From Rahnella bonaserana (lineage in GTDB: Bacteria > Pseudomonadota > Gammaproteobacteria > Enterobacterales > Enterobacteriaceae), in assembly GCF_019049675.1 (NCBI RefSeq), contig NZ_JAFMOW010000066.1:186001-250000 (forward strand): a stretch of 64,000 nucleotides of DNA. The letters are read 5' to 3'. The translations under genes and the position numbers were made by a program. This document shows, piece by piece, positions 1-8,461 of this stretch. Under the pieces are notes generated by a model, which made no database searches, was not told the DNA's origin, and was given only the letters and a program-made list of their open reading frames with translations. How positions within the stretch are numbered: the first letter of the stretch is position 1; every line of letters starts with the position of its first letter.

Positions 1-463
1 AATATTCTGCGGTCATCAGCACCGCACCGGCCTGTTCGCCACCGACGCCGAATCCCTGCAATACGCGGATCAGGATCAACAGAACCGGAGCCCAGAAGCC
101 GATTTTTTCATAGGTCGGCAGAAGCCCGATACAAAATGTCCCCAGTCCGACGATCAGAATGGTGATCACCAGCGCTTTTTTTCTGCCGACTTTGTCGCCG
201 ATATGGCCAAACACAATGCCACCTAACGGACGGGCAAGAAAACCGACGGCATAAGTGGCGAAGGCCGCCAGCGTACTGATAAGAGGATCATGACTCGGGA
301 AAAATAACTGACCGAAAAATAGAACGGCTGCCGTTCCATAGGCGAAGAAATCATAATATTCGGCGGCCGTACCAATGGCAGAAGCACCAGCGACGCGTCT
401 TAATAAACCACGCTGTTCATTTTCAGATGCTTTTGAGAGGGGCTGTGATGATATTTGTGACAT
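1..463 (-). CDS. MHS-family MFS transporter (metabolite:H+ symporter), N-terminal part only
   Basis: The frame opens at an ATG (complement of 461-463) preceded by CGGAGC at good spacing, and runs off the left edge, so only about 154 N-terminal residues are visible. It reads like ShiA/ProP/KgtP-type symporters: a short polar N-terminus, then a first membrane segment starting near AAEYYDFFAYG, the loop signature GHIGDKVGRKK between TM2 and TM3, and a GGEQAGA motif in TM5. The family moves organic acids, osmolytes or shikimate-like compounds with protons across the inner membrane. It follows the ACS transporter gene by about 80 bp in the same orientation and probably belongs to the same sugar-acid cluster. 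The substrate cannot be told from this fragment. Confidence 0.85.
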   Translation of the reverse strand, partial: MSQISSQPLSKASENEQRGLLRRVAGASAIGTAAEYYDFFAYGTAAVLFFGQLFFPSHDPLISTLAAFATYAVGFLARPLGGIVFGHIGDKVGRKKALVITILIVGLGTFCIGLLPTYEKIGFWAPVLLILIRVLQGFGVGGEQAGAVLMTAEY

Positions 464-542
464 GGTGAAATGCTCCGGTTTAACAATGACGCGGGTAGCA
501 ATGCGCCGCTCCCGAAAAGAGAGCGGCTTTTCATTCAAAACA

Positions 543-1832
543 TCAGTTGTGAGACAGGGTGGTGGCTGGAGTATGTTTTGGTGGCTTTATCACGAAGAAC
601 ACCAGAATTGCGCCCAGTGCGGCGACACCACCGGCCAGAATAAAGGCGCTGTCGAAGCGACCCGTGTTTTGGACGATGAAACCGGTGACGACCGGACCGA
701 TGATGCCAGACACACTGCCGACCAGGTGGATAAATCCGCTGGTGCCGCCGACGCGGGATTTATGCACCACGTCCTGAATAATGGCCCAGTAAATTGCACC
801 GGTGGTGTACAGGAAGAAAATAGACACCGACATCAGAATAACCGCCGGAACTACGCTGGTGACCACACCGGCCAGAGCAACACAAATCGCTGCGGCTAAC
901 AGGCTGACCACTAATATAATTTTTCGCGACAGCAATAAACGGCCTGTGATATTAAAAATCTTATCGGAAATATACCCCCCCAGCGCCAGACCGACGAAGC
1001 CGACAATCCACGGAATAACCGTTGTCAGGCTCATCTCTTTAATATTCAGGCCGTGCGCCTGCACCAGATAAGCCGGGAACCAGCTGAGGAAGAAGAATAA
1101 AATGTAGTTGTAACAGAAGAAGGCGAAAGCGGTAACCAGGATAATGGGCTGGCGTAAATAATAACCCAGACCGTGTGCGGCCTGTGCCAGATCTTCTTCT
1201 TCACTGATATTTTCGTTCTTCATCTGATCAACTAAACGTAATTCTTCCGGTGAAACTCGTTTGCTCTTCAGCGGATTATCCGCGACGGTAAAGAACCAGA
1301 CCGCCATCCAGACAATCCCGATGGCAGCGATCACCATAAAGGCCGGACGCCAGCCGAAGGAAATTGCCAGATACCCGACAATCGGCCCGGCAACAGCGCC
1401 GCCCAGAGGCGAACCGGCGCTGAGCAGTCCCATCGCGGTGGCCGCCTGTTTCTTCGGGAACCATCCGTTGATCATCTTATTTGCCGAAGCACAAATAGGC
1501 CCTTCGGCCATACCGAATAATACCCGTAAAATTAACATGGAATAAAAACCGGTCGCGATAGCGGTCATACCACAAAATACCGACCATAATCCGACAGCTA
1601 ATCCCATCACCAGCGTCGGGCCGAATTTATCTACGGCCAGACCACCGATAAAGTTAAATATCGCGTAACCGAAGAAGAAACTGCCAAATATCATGCCGAA
1701 TTGTTCGGGATTAATGGTCAGCTCTTTTTCTATCATCGGAACAGTAATCGACAGCGCAACGCGGTCGAGGTAATTGATCATGTAAACCAGGAACAGCAGG
1801 AATACGATGATCCAGCGTAAGTTCTTGAACAT
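543..1832 (-). CDS. MFS transporter, anion:cation symporter (ACS) type, probable sugar-acid permease
   Basis: The 429-residue product has the hydrophobicity of a 12-TM MFS carrier. TM1 ends in the motif NYLDRVALS, typical of the ACS family (hexuronate, galactonate and glucarate permeases), and TM4 carries RVLFGMAEGP, also typical of that family. The length is normal. The start has AGCACCT upstream, a modest ribosome site. It lies 120 bp downstream of rspB, separated by a hairpin at 1902-1930, so it may be cotranscribed with rspAB by read-through or have its own promoter. Context with a mannonate-type dehydratase and a sugar-acid dehydrogenase suggests uptake of an aldonate or hexuronate; the exact substrate is inference. 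Confidence 0.88.
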   Translation of the reverse strand: MFKNLRWIIVFLLFLVYMINYLDRVALSITVPMIEKELTINPEQFGMIFGSFFFGYAIFNFIGGLAVDKFGPTLVMGLAVGLWSVFCGMTAIATGFYSMLILRVLFGMAEGPICASANKMINGWFPKKQAATAMGLLSAGSPLGGAVAGPIVGYLAISFGWRPAFMVIAAIGIVWMAVWFFTVADNPLKSKRVSPEELRLVDQMKNENISEEEDLAQAAHGLGYYLRQPIILVTAFAFFCYNYILFFFLSWFPAYLVQAHGLNIKEMSLTTVIPWIVGFVGLALGGYISDKIFNITGRLLLSRKIILVVSLLAAAICVALAGVVTSVVPAVILMSVSIFFLYTTGAIYWAIIQDVVHKSRVGGTSGFIHLVGSVSGIIGPVVTGFIVQNTGRFDSAFILAGGVAALGAILVFFVIKPPKHTPATTLSHN

Positions 1833-1901
1833 AGGTGCTCCACTTGTTGGTGTCGTTTTAATAGTGTTGCGTTTTTTGTAGGTAGAATATGAGGTACTGC
1901 A

Positions 1902-1930
1902 GACGGGAGGATATTTAAAATCCCCCCGTC
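1902..1930. terminator. Hairpin between rspB and the ACS transporter gene
   Basis: An 11-bp stem (1902-1912 with 1920-1930, one G-T type mismatch) encloses a 7-base AT loop. On the plus strand it is followed by ATTTTTC; on the minus strand, where the genes run, no T tract follows. It may be a transcript-stabilising or attenuating hairpin below rspB rather than a strong terminator. Confidence 0.5.
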
Positions 1931-1952
1931 ATTTTTCAAAAATAGTCAAATA

Positions 1953-2966
1953 TCAGAATGTCAGTAAAACCTTGCAGCAGGAACGCTGATCTTTCTCAAA
2001 AAGCGTTAATGCGGCTTCCACTTCGCTGGCAGGCATCCAGTGCGTCACCAGCTTTTCGGGCGCGATTTTCCCTTGTTCCATCCATTCAATCACCTGCGGG
2101 AACCGGTGGCTGTTCAGGCGAGATGAAAACAATGAAATCTCCTTGCTGGTAATACTTTGTTGCGTCACCGAGCTTGGCTCACCGGAAAAACCCATCATGC
2201 CGATACGTGCCGCAGGCGAGGCCAGCAGAATAGCTTCCTGTAAAATAGCCGGATGGCAGGCGGCATCGACAATCAGCGTCGGGCGCAAACCTTCGGCGGC
2301 CAGTTCATCCGCCACGCTGCGCTCGCTGTTATTGATGATCCAGTCTGCGCCACTTGTCTGTGCCATTTGCAACCGCTCGTCGATACGGTCGGCGACAATC
2401 ACTTTCTGTACACCGTAAACGCCTTTCAGCACCTGAATCACCGTCAGTCCCATCGGGCCAGCGCCGTAGATAAGCGCAGTGTCCTGAGGTGTCGGTTTGA
2501 GAAAGGCGGTGATATTGGCCGCGATAGTAAAGGGTTCAACCATGCTGGCGAGTTTGTCCGGAATAGCGTCCGGAACCACGTAGGCGTTTTTCGCCGGCGC
2601 GCAGGCATAATCACTAAAACCGCCATCGCGGTGGACGCCGATCACCTGCAATTGGGCACACACATTCGGGCGACCAATCGAACATGGATAACAATGTCCG
2701 CAGCTGACGACCGGATCGACCACGACCCGTTCTCCGATGCGCGAAGCCTCTACGCCTTCCCCCACGCTGTCGATGTGGCCGAAAAATTCATGACCAATCA
2801 CCCGCGGGTATTTAGCGAACGGATTGTGACCGTGATAAATATGCACATCGGAGCCGCAGATACCGGCGTAACTGACCCGAACTCGTACTTCGCCGGCGGC
2901 AGGTACCGGCAAAGCACGTTGCTCGATGACTAATTTTCCGGGCTCTTGTATAACGACGCTGTTCAT
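1953..2966 (-). CDS. rspB: Zinc-dependent alcohol/sugar-acid dehydrogenase RspB
   Basis: This 337-residue medium-chain dehydrogenase is very similar over its whole length to E. coli RspB (for example GICGSD, then GHNPFAKYPRVIGHEFFG near residues 45-62). The catalytic zinc ligands Cys37 and the GHE histidine are present. A four-cysteine structural zinc lobe CGHCYPC...C follows near residue 92, and an NAD-binding GAGPMG motif near 165. Relatives include L-galactonate 5-dehydrogenase, so it probably oxidises a sugar acid. The start has GAGGGAA upstream and lies 10 bp after the rspA stop, so rspA-rspB form one transcript. The historical 'starvation sensing' name describes an indirect phenotype. 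Confidence 0.93.
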   Translation of the reverse strand: MNSVVIQEPGKLVIEQRALPVPAAGEVRVRVSYAGICGSDVHIYHGHNPFAKYPRVIGHEFFGHIDSVGEGVEASRIGERVVVDPVVSCGHCYPCSIGRPNVCAQLQVIGVHRDGGFSDYACAPAKNAYVVPDAIPDKLASMVEPFTIAANITAFLKPTPQDTALIYGAGPMGLTVIQVLKGVYGVQKVIVADRIDERLQMAQTSGADWIINNSERSVADELAAEGLRPTLIVDAACHPAILQEAILLASPAARIGMMGFSGEPSSVTQQSITSKEISLFSSRLNSHRFPQVIEWMEQGKIAPEKLVTHWMPASEVEAALTLFEKDQRSCCKVLLTF

Positions 2967-2976
2967 TTTTGTTCCC

Positions 2977-4191
2977 TCACCAGTTCCACAAAGTACCGTC
3001 TTCCAGACGGGCTACCGGCAGATAGGCCGGTTCATACGGATATTTTGCGGCCAGTTTTTCGTCGAACTCGATACCCAGCCCCGGCTTCTCGCCCGGATGC
3101 ATATAGCCGTTGTCGAATGTCCAGTTATGCGGGAAGACTTCCAGCATCTGTTCGGAATATCCCATGTATTCCTGCACGCCAAAGTTCGGCACCCACAGGT
3201 CGAAGTGCAGGGCGGCGGCCATGCAAACGGGTGAGAGGTCTGAAGGCCCGTGTGAGCCGGTACGTACCTGGTACAGCGAGGCGAAATCGGCAATACGACG
3301 CATACCGGTAATGCCGCCCGCATGGGTAATCGTGGTGCGGATATAGTCGATCAGTTGCTCTTCGATCAGCTGTTTGCAATCCCAGATGCTGTTGAACACT
3401 TCGCCAACCGCAACTGGCGTCACCGTGTGCTGGCGGATCAAACGGAAGCTTTCCTGATTCTCAGCCGGGGTCGGATCCTCCATCCAGAACAGGCGATATT
3501 CTTCGATGCTTTTGCCAAAGCGCGCGGCTTCAATGGGGGTCAGGCGGTGGTGCATGTCATGCAGAAGATGTTCATCAAAACCGAATTTATTACGTACGGC
3601 TTCAAACAGTTTAGGCGTGAAATCGAGGTATTTTTCTGTCGACCACAATTGCTCTTCCGGCCAGTTACCTTTCGTTGCCGGTTCGTAAGCCAGGCCTTTG
3701 CCTTTCGCCATACCGTACGTTGTTTTCATGCCCGGCACGCCGCATTGCGCGCGAATGGCCTTGAACCCAAGCTCTTTATGTTTGGCGTAATCGTCGAGCA
3801 CTTCATCAATGGAATGGCCGGTTGTGTGGCAGTAAACCATCACGCCGGTGCGGGATGCACCACCCAGCAACTGATACAGCGGCATATTGGCGGCTTTAGC
3901 TTTGATATCCCACAGCGCCACATCGACGGCAGAAATGGCCGACATGGTGACCGGCCCGCGACGCCAGTAAGCGCCTTTGTAGAAGAACTGCCAGATGTCC
4001 TCGATCTGATGCGCGTCACGGCCGATCAGTTGCGGGCAAACGTGATCTTTCAGATAGGAAGCGACCGGCAATTCGCGGCCGTTCAGCGTGGCATCCCCGA
4101 TACCGGTCAGTCCGCTGTCAGTGGTGATTTTTAACGTAACAAAGTTGCGCCCCGGGCATGTGACAAAGACTTCAGCATTCACGATTTTCAT
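2977..4191 (-). CDS. rspA: Mannonate dehydratase-family enzyme RspA
   Basis: 404 residues, nearly identical in length and sequence to E. coli RspA, an enolase-superfamily acid-sugar dehydratase. The N-terminal capping domain (1-125) contains GDATLNGRE and YWRRGPV. The barrel carries metal ligands in the segments HDMHHR (near 211) and EDPTPAENQ (near 237), the GEVFNS segment (near 263), and the [10 protein letters not shown] loop. Family members dehydrate D-mannonate, some with low efficiency, and others act on D-gluconate, so activity may be modest. It is the first gene of the rspAB transcript. Its upstream region holds a palindromic operator candidate and a CRP-like half-site shared with the GPH transporter gene. 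The C-terminal GTLWNW ending is intact. Confidence 0.95.
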   Translation of the reverse strand: MKIVNAEVFVTCPGRNFVTLKITTDSGLTGIGDATLNGRELPVASYLKDHVCPQLIGRDAHQIEDIWQFFYKGAYWRRGPVTMSAISAVDVALWDIKAKAANMPLYQLLGGASRTGVMVYCHTTGHSIDEVLDDYAKHKELGFKAIRAQCGVPGMKTTYGMAKGKGLAYEPATKGNWPEEQLWSTEKYLDFTPKLFEAVRNKFGFDEHLLHDMHHRLTPIEAARFGKSIEEYRLFWMEDPTPAENQESFRLIRQHTVTPVAVGEVFNSIWDCKQLIEEQLIDYIRTTITHAGGITGMRRIADFASLYQVRTGSHGPSDLSPVCMAAALHFDLWVPNFGVQEYMGYSEQMLEVFPHNWTFDNGYMHPGEKPGLGIEFDEKLAAKYPYEPAYLPVARLEDGTLWNW

Positions 4192-4238
4192 CGGTTACGA
4201 CCTTCTGCAGTAAAAGTAGGATGCATTTTCTTTGGCTA

Positions 4239-4302
4239 TAAATACGCCACATGCAAACTACCATACAAGTATGTAAATCGGTTTTTGCCGGAGAAGATCA
4301 CA
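4239..4302 (-). promoter_or_regulatory. rspAB promoter region: CRP-like half-site, palindromic operator box and sigma-70 elements
   Basis: On the minus strand, TGTGA (4298-4302) is followed 26 bp past its presumed site centre by TTGTAT (4263-4268), an 18-bp spacer and TATTTA (4239-4244). That would put the CRP-like site near -62. The -35 element lies inside the palindrome CATAC-AA-GTATG (4262-4273). The 45 bases at 4257-4301 match 7066-7110 at 39 positions without gaps. Promoter assignment is inference from spacing; the repeated box is directly visible. Confidence 0.6.
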
Positions 4303-4329
4303 CTTTCGTTGCAGGAATTTAACGGGATG

Positions 4330-4363
4330 AAAAGAAAGCGCCTGTCTGTGACAGGCGTTTTTT
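4330..4363 (-). terminator. Terminator after the yiaK-like gene
   Basis: An 8-bp GC-rich stem (4339-4346 with 4350-4357) lies about 20 bases past the stop of the reductase gene. On the minus strand it is followed by CTTTCTTTTC, and on the plus strand by six T. It separates the GPH-reductase transcript from the rspAB promoter. Confidence 0.75.
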
Positions 4364-4378
4364 AGGCTGGGTACTGAC

Positions 4379-5392
4379 CTATTCCGCCAGTCGTACCACT
4401 TCATCCCAAACCGTTTCATCTGCCGGGATCCCCAGACGGCGGTTTTCCTCGCGGTTGGCGGCGGCTGTCTGGCCGGGATAACGGACATCGTGACTGTTTT
4501 CTGCCGGTTCCGACTGATTCACGTAATCCGCGATGCTGTCTGCCATGCGTTCGGTGAATTCAGCGCCACCTAACTGTGTCGGGTCGAATACCATGAAAAT
4601 CTGGCTGGCGCCGGTGCAGCTCCCTTTGCCGATTTTGTCTATTTCATTGGTGGGCGATCCCGCTGAAAGCAACGCGGCCATGGCGTCCAGCACAATCGCC
4701 AGCCCGGAACCTTTCCAGTAACCGGTAGGTAAAATGCGCATGGAGGCTTCAATCGGGCCCGGATCATCTGTCAGATTTCCTTCTTTATCGTAGCCGCCGG
4801 GGAAGGGCAGCTTTTCGTTTTTCAGCCGTGTAACCTGCAATTTGCCGTAGGAATACTGTGACATTGCCATGTCCAGTACAATCGGACCCTTGGTTCTTGG
4901 TACCGCCATCACAAACGGGTTATTGCCGACACGGGTATTTTTTCCGCCCCAGGCGGGCATGCAGGATTCCGTATTGGTCCAGCAAATCGCCGCCATGCCT
5001 TGTTGTGCTGCGTGCCAGCCATAACTGCCACCGCGCATCCAGTGACTGCTGTTTTTCAGCGCCACAATTCCAACGCCATACTCTTTCGCCATTTCAGTGG
5101 CTTGTTCGACGGCAAATAAAGCATTGGTGATGCCGATCCCGCGGTTGCCGTTGTAAATAGCGATGGCACCGAGGTTTTTTTCCAGTTCCGGTTTGGCGTG
5201 AACATCAATCCAGCCTTTGTGAACATAATCGACAAAACGCGCCACCCGGTTCAGACCATGTGATGCAATACCGTCACAACTCGACTCTGTATGGATCTGC
5301 GCACAGGTCCGTGCGTCTGCTTCATCAAGTCCCGCTTTTTGCAGGGCGCGCTGGATAGTTTGTTGCATCAGGCTGAATTCAATTCTTTGCAT
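4379..5392 (-). CDS. YiaK-type NAD(P)H-dependent sugar-acid reductase (malate/L-lactate dehydrogenase-like fold)
   Basis: 337 residues from the chosen ATG, which has GGAG six bases upstream; a start 24 bases earlier lacks this. The protein belongs to the LDH2/MDH2 family and aligns closely with E. coli YiaK (2,3-diketo-L-gulonate reductase): SHGLNRV near residue 45, NSSHWMRGGSYGWHAA near 115, CWTN near 140, GNNPFV, and a DDPGPIE...RRILPTGYWKG-like region near 230. The His-Trp-Met-Arg-Gly-Gly segment surrounds the catalytic histidine. It overlaps the end of the GPH transporter gene by 14 bp, so the two are translationally coupled. It probably reduces a keto sugar acid in the cytoplasm. Whether the substrate is diketogulonate is unproven. 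Confidence 0.85.
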   Translation of the reverse strand: MQRIEFSLMQQTIQRALQKAGLDEADARTCAQIHTESSCDGIASHGLNRVARFVDYVHKGWIDVHAKPELEKNLGAIAIYNGNRGIGITNALFAVEQATEMAKEYGVGIVALKNSSHWMRGGSYGWHAAQQGMAAICWTNTESCMPAWGGKNTRVGNNPFVMAVPRTKGPIVLDMAMSQYSYGKLQVTRLKNEKLPFPGGYDKEGNLTDDPGPIEASMRILPTGYWKGSGLAIVLDAMAALLSAGSPTNEIDKIGKGSCTGASQIFMVFDPTQLGGAEFTERMADSIADYVNQSEPAENSHDVRYPGQTAAANREENRRLGIPADETVWDEVVRLAE

Positions 5393-6941
5393 GGTCGGCT
5401 CCGGTTGAAAGATCATCAGGCGTCAGAGGTGATAATTCTTCTGTCTGGCTAAGAATATTATTATCTCCCCAACATTTTTCGTACGGCCAGCCGGTAAGTT
5501 GCTCGGCGATTAAACGTGTTTCCGGTGTGACATCATATTTACTGCCACCGGCTTTCAGGCGTTCAATTTCATTTACAAGCAGGGCATGGTTATGGCGGGT
5601 AAGGCGGAATTTCATTGAACTGTATAATCCCACCAGCAGGAAAATAACTGAGCCCGCGCCAAATACCAGTGTGATACCGTAAACGGCTTCGACAGGTTGC
5701 GTGGCACTTTTCGGTGTGAATCCGTAATGCTGTAATAACAGACCTGCTCCAAATAACGCCACCGCCTGAACGGCTTTACGCACGAAAGTCATTACGCCGG
5801 CAAAAATACCTTCCCTCCGTTTCCCTGTGAGCATTTCATCCACATCAGGAATAAAACTGTAAATATTCCAGCAAACATAACTGGTACCGGAACGTCCCAC
5901 GCCCATTAAAATAACCGAGAGATAAATGAGCGCCATATTAAACGGAAGTTGCAGAAGATGGATGGATAAAAATAACCCAACGCTGGCCAGCATAAATAAT
6001 TGCGCAATACGATATGATGCGCCATTGCCTAATTTCATACACAGGAAGATAAACAGCGCGACGCAGACGAACTGCACCAGCGTCATTAATGTCATTGCAT
6101 TAGAAGCCGTCACCGCATTTTGGCCGAGAACAAAAATAATATAATACGCCAGCACAGCGCCAAGGACGTCGAGCGCCACATAGCCTCCCAGATACATCCC
6201 GACATGCTGGCGGAAGGTGCGTACTTTCATGGTCGAAACCAGCGATCTGAACAGATGCTTCATATCCCGGCGGAATGATAATTTAGGCGCTGTTACATCC
6301 ACAGGAATTGGTCGTTCCCAGGTGTAGAAATAGAGCAGCAGGATTACGACGGCAAACAGAACACCGAAAATCACCCCCATAATCAGGAAAGATGACGAGG
6401 AATCCTCACCGAGATAGGCAATAATCCGCCCCGGTAACCAGGCAGCTAAAATAGCGGCACCGGTTGAGAAAAACATTCTGACACCGGTCAGTTTGGTGCG
6501 CATTTTAAAGCTGGAGGTCATTTCTGCCGCCAGCGTTTCATAAGGTACAATAGCCAGCGTATAAGCAGCATAGAATAGAATATAGGTAAGCAGGTAATAC
6601 CAGAACCCCATGCCGCTGACCCACATAATAATGTAAGTCACCATGATAAGCGGGGCACCAAATAAGAAGAAGAAACCCCGGCGACCATATTTTTTACCCA
6701 GCGGATTTCGGTAAAAATTGTCTGTGACATATCCCATCAGCGGATCAAAGAAAGCATCCAGCAAACGTGCAGTGGCAATAACAGCTCCGGCCTCTGCGGG
6801 GCTTAGTCCGGCATAGGTGGTGTAGAAAAACATAATCCACAAACCTAATACCGCAAAACATCCGCCGCCGAAGAAATCTCCTCCGCCGTAGGCCAGCATA
6901 TTTTTTACCGATATCGGTCTTTCTTTATGATGATTAATCAT
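5379..6941 (-). CDS. GPH-family glycoside/pentoside/hexuronide:cation symporter
   Basis: 520 residues from an ATG preceded by AGGGGT; an upstream in-frame ATG at 6983 has no ribosome site. Features typical of the GPH family are the N-terminal YGGGDFFGGG helix, DAFFDPLMGYVTDN in the TM2-TM3 region, and KKYGRRGFFFLFG. There are about 12 membrane segments. A hydrophilic C-terminal tail of about 70 residues (after KFRLTRHNH) is longer than in MelB-like members and contains a WPYEKCWGDN segment. It is the first gene of a two-gene unit with the YiaK-type reductase and has its own promoter region carrying the shared operator box. A hexuronide or related sugar acid is the likely substrate. Confidence 0.88.
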   Translation of the reverse strand: MINHHKERPISVKNMLAYGGGDFFGGGCFAVLGLWIMFFYTTYAGLSPAEAGAVIATARLLDAFFDPLMGYVTDNFYRNPLGKKYGRRGFFFLFGAPLIMVTYIIMWVSGMGFWYYLLTYILFYAAYTLAIVPYETLAAEMTSSFKMRTKLTGVRMFFSTGAAILAAWLPGRIIAYLGEDSSSSFLIMGVIFGVLFAVVILLLYFYTWERPIPVDVTAPKLSFRRDMKHLFRSLVSTMKVRTFRQHVGMYLGGYVALDVLGAVLAYYIIFVLGQNAVTASNAMTLMTLVQFVCVALFIFLCMKLGNGASYRIAQLFMLASVGLFLSIHLLQLPFNMALIYLSVILMGVGRSGTSYVCWNIYSFIPDVDEMLTGKRREGIFAGVMTFVRKAVQAVALFGAGLLLQHYGFTPKSATQPVEAVYGITLVFGAGSVIFLLVGLYSSMKFRLTRHNHALLVNEIERLKAGGSKYDVTPETRLIAEQLTGWPYEKCWGDNNILSQTEELSPLTPDDLSTGADHAKN

Positions 6942-7048
6942 ACTACCCCTGCATTCCGTCACCGGATTAATAAGAGTCGTCAAAAGAAATGCGTCGTTTG
7001 TGCCCGCAGAAACTCAGAAATGAATTATTCAGCGACATCGGCAAAGTA

Positions 7049-7111
7049 AAGTTAGGTAAGGCGAGACTACCATACAAGTATGAAAATAAGGTTTTAGCGG
7101 AGAAGATCACA
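7049..7111 (-). promoter_or_regulatory. GPH transporter promoter region with the same operator box as rspAB
   Basis: The minus strand shows TGTGA (7107-7111), the palindrome CATAC-AA-GTATG (7071-7082) overlapping TTGTAT (7072-7077), then 17 bp and TAACTT (7049-7054). The relative spacing of half-site, palindrome and promoter elements repeats that before rspA. The site lies about 110-170 bp upstream of the GPH start codon, leaving a long leader with no clear structure. Confidence 0.55.
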
Positions 7112-7182
7112 AAAACAAAGGCAGGTTGGCTCTGTACTGCAGGAGGGATCACAGTACAGAGAATGAACAAAAGAAAAGAGGG

Positions 7183-8073
7183 TTAGCCTAAAAGTTCGCA
7201 GTGAGGGGGTAAGCGGCACTGAATGGCAGAAGGAAGAACTTCAATTCTGAATTGTTTTCCGGTCAGTGGCTCGCCGTCGAGATTGAACGTCATATCGTGC
7301 GGCGCAGTGATTTCCAGCCAGGGCAGACTGGCGGACACAATGTTTTTATTCTCTTCATTATTGAGCAAGCTGCGCAGGAAAGACGGCAGCAGCTCCTCGG
7401 ATGTCAGCAGACGTAATTGCAGCAATCCGTCGTTAATCAGTGCATCCGGACATATTTGTTGCCCGCCACCTGCCTGGCGGCCATTACCAATACCGATGAC
7501 CAGCGCATCGCCTTCCCACTGAAAATCCGGGCCTGTGATTTCACAGCGGTCGGCTTTCAGCGTATCCAGACGTAACAGTCCGTGGATGAAATAGGACACG
7601 CCGCCAAGTGCTGCCTTGAGTTTTTCTGGCGTCTCGGTTGTGATGCGTGTGCCGAATCCCCCGGTCGCCATGTTGATAAAGAAATGCTGGTCATTCACTT
7701 TTGCCAGATCGATATCGGCCGCGCGACCTTTGACAGCCAGCTGTAACGCCTGCTCCGGCTGGAGGGGAATATTACAGGCCGTGGCGAAATCATTGGCGGT
7801 ACCCAACGGCACGATGCCGAGCACGGGGCGGTGTTGTCCCTCGTATTGTGCCAGCGCACCCGCCACTTCATTAATGGTGCCGTCGCCACCACCGGCAACC
7901 ACGGTTTCACAGCCCAGTTCAATGGCTTCATTCACATAACGCGCGGCGTCCCCGTACTCCCAGGTGACACGCACATTGAGATCTTCGCCCTCTTTGCGTA
8001 GCGCGCCGATGGCTATCCGCAGCTCTTCGTTGCCTGCGCCTTTTCCATTTAAAATCAGCATTGCTGTGGTCAT
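7183..8073 (-). CDS. yegS: Lipid kinase YegS
   Basis: 296 residues with the diacylglycerol kinase catalytic domain: NGKGAGNEE at the N-terminus, the nucleotide-binding [10 protein letters not shown] near residue 62, and GTANDFA near 93. The C-terminal beta-sandwich domain contains the NLDGEPL segment. E. coli YegS phosphorylates phosphatidylglycerol in vitro. The start is preceded by AAGGAG. It is monocistronic here, with the CyaR locus and yegQ upstream in the same orientation. Confidence 0.95.
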   Translation of the reverse strand: MTTAMLILNGKGAGNEELRIAIGALRKEGEDLNVRVTWEYGDAARYVNEAIELGCETVVAGGGDGTINEVAGALAQYEGQHRPVLGIVPLGTANDFATACNIPLQPEQALQLAVKGRAADIDLAKVNDQHFFINMATGGFGTRITTETPEKLKAALGGVSYFIHGLLRLDTLKADRCEITGPDFQWEGDALVIGIGNGRQAGGGQQICPDALINDGLLQLRLLTSEELLPSFLRSLLNNEENKNIVSASLPWLEITAPHDMTFNLDGEPLTGKQFRIEVLPSAIQCRLPPHCELLG

Positions 8074-8302
8074 GTACGCTCCTTTTATCTATCTGTATCA
8101 ACAATAGATGATAGTGATGGTATTTGGCTATCGGATAAATCAGCGAAAAGTTGACTATGGGGTTAAATAATTGCACTGCCATTAATTAGAACGGACGTTT
8201 ATTTTTCGGAACCGTATTTTTATTCAAGCGACAGAATGTCACGTTATTAATCTGAATAACTGAAAGAGTTTACTTAAATAAGAAGAGTTTTATTCAATGA
8301 AT

Positions 8303-8397
8303 ACAAAAAGAAAAGCCAGCTCAAGGGAGATTGAGCTGGCCAAGGAGGTGGTTCCTGGTATAGTCCGGTGCTTTATTTTGCATTCGAAGTAAATTGC
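8303..8397 (-). ncRNA. cyaR: CyaR small regulatory RNA
   Basis: The minus strand contains TACCAGGAACCACCTCCTT (complement of 8342-8360), the single-stranded CyaR core that pairs with Shine-Dalgarno regions. It is followed by a perfect 10-bp terminator stem (8315-8324 with 8331-8340, loop of 6) whose loop keeps the CTCCC of E. coli CyaR, and then TTTTCTTTTT. The locus sits just downstream of yegQ/trhP, exactly where E. coli carries cyaR. The 5' end is set by a TAATAT -10 element (8404-8409) and is good to a few bases; length is about 95 nt. In E. coli this Hfq-dependent RNA represses ompX, luxS and nadE under CRP control. Confidence 0.93.
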
Positions 8398-8403
8398 GAA
8401 TGC

Positions 8404-8446
8404 ATATTATCCAGCCCGGTCAGAAATAGATGTGATCGAATTCTTG
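8404..8446 (-). promoter_or_regulatory. cyaR promoter: -10 element and CRP-type site
   Basis: TAATAT lies at 8404-8409 on the minus strand, giving a start near 8397. A site read on the plus strand as TGTGA-N6-TCTTG (8431-8446) has a strong left half and a weak right half. Its centre at 8438.5 is about 41-42 bp upstream, the class II position expected for CRP-activated cyaR. No good -35 is visible, as usual for such promoters. Confidence 0.7.
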
Positions 8447-8461
8447 TTTTCGACCAAAACA

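Noticed and set aside
1902-1930. Strong intrinsic terminator ending the rspAB transcript
   Set aside because: On the minus strand the hairpin has no T tract after it, so full termination is not supported; reported as a hairpin.
3322-4134. 270-codon open frame on the plus strand opposite rspA
   Set aside because: It lies wholly inside the strongly conserved rspA gene; the translation has no recognisable domain and is rich in His, Arg and Ala as expected from a shadow frame.
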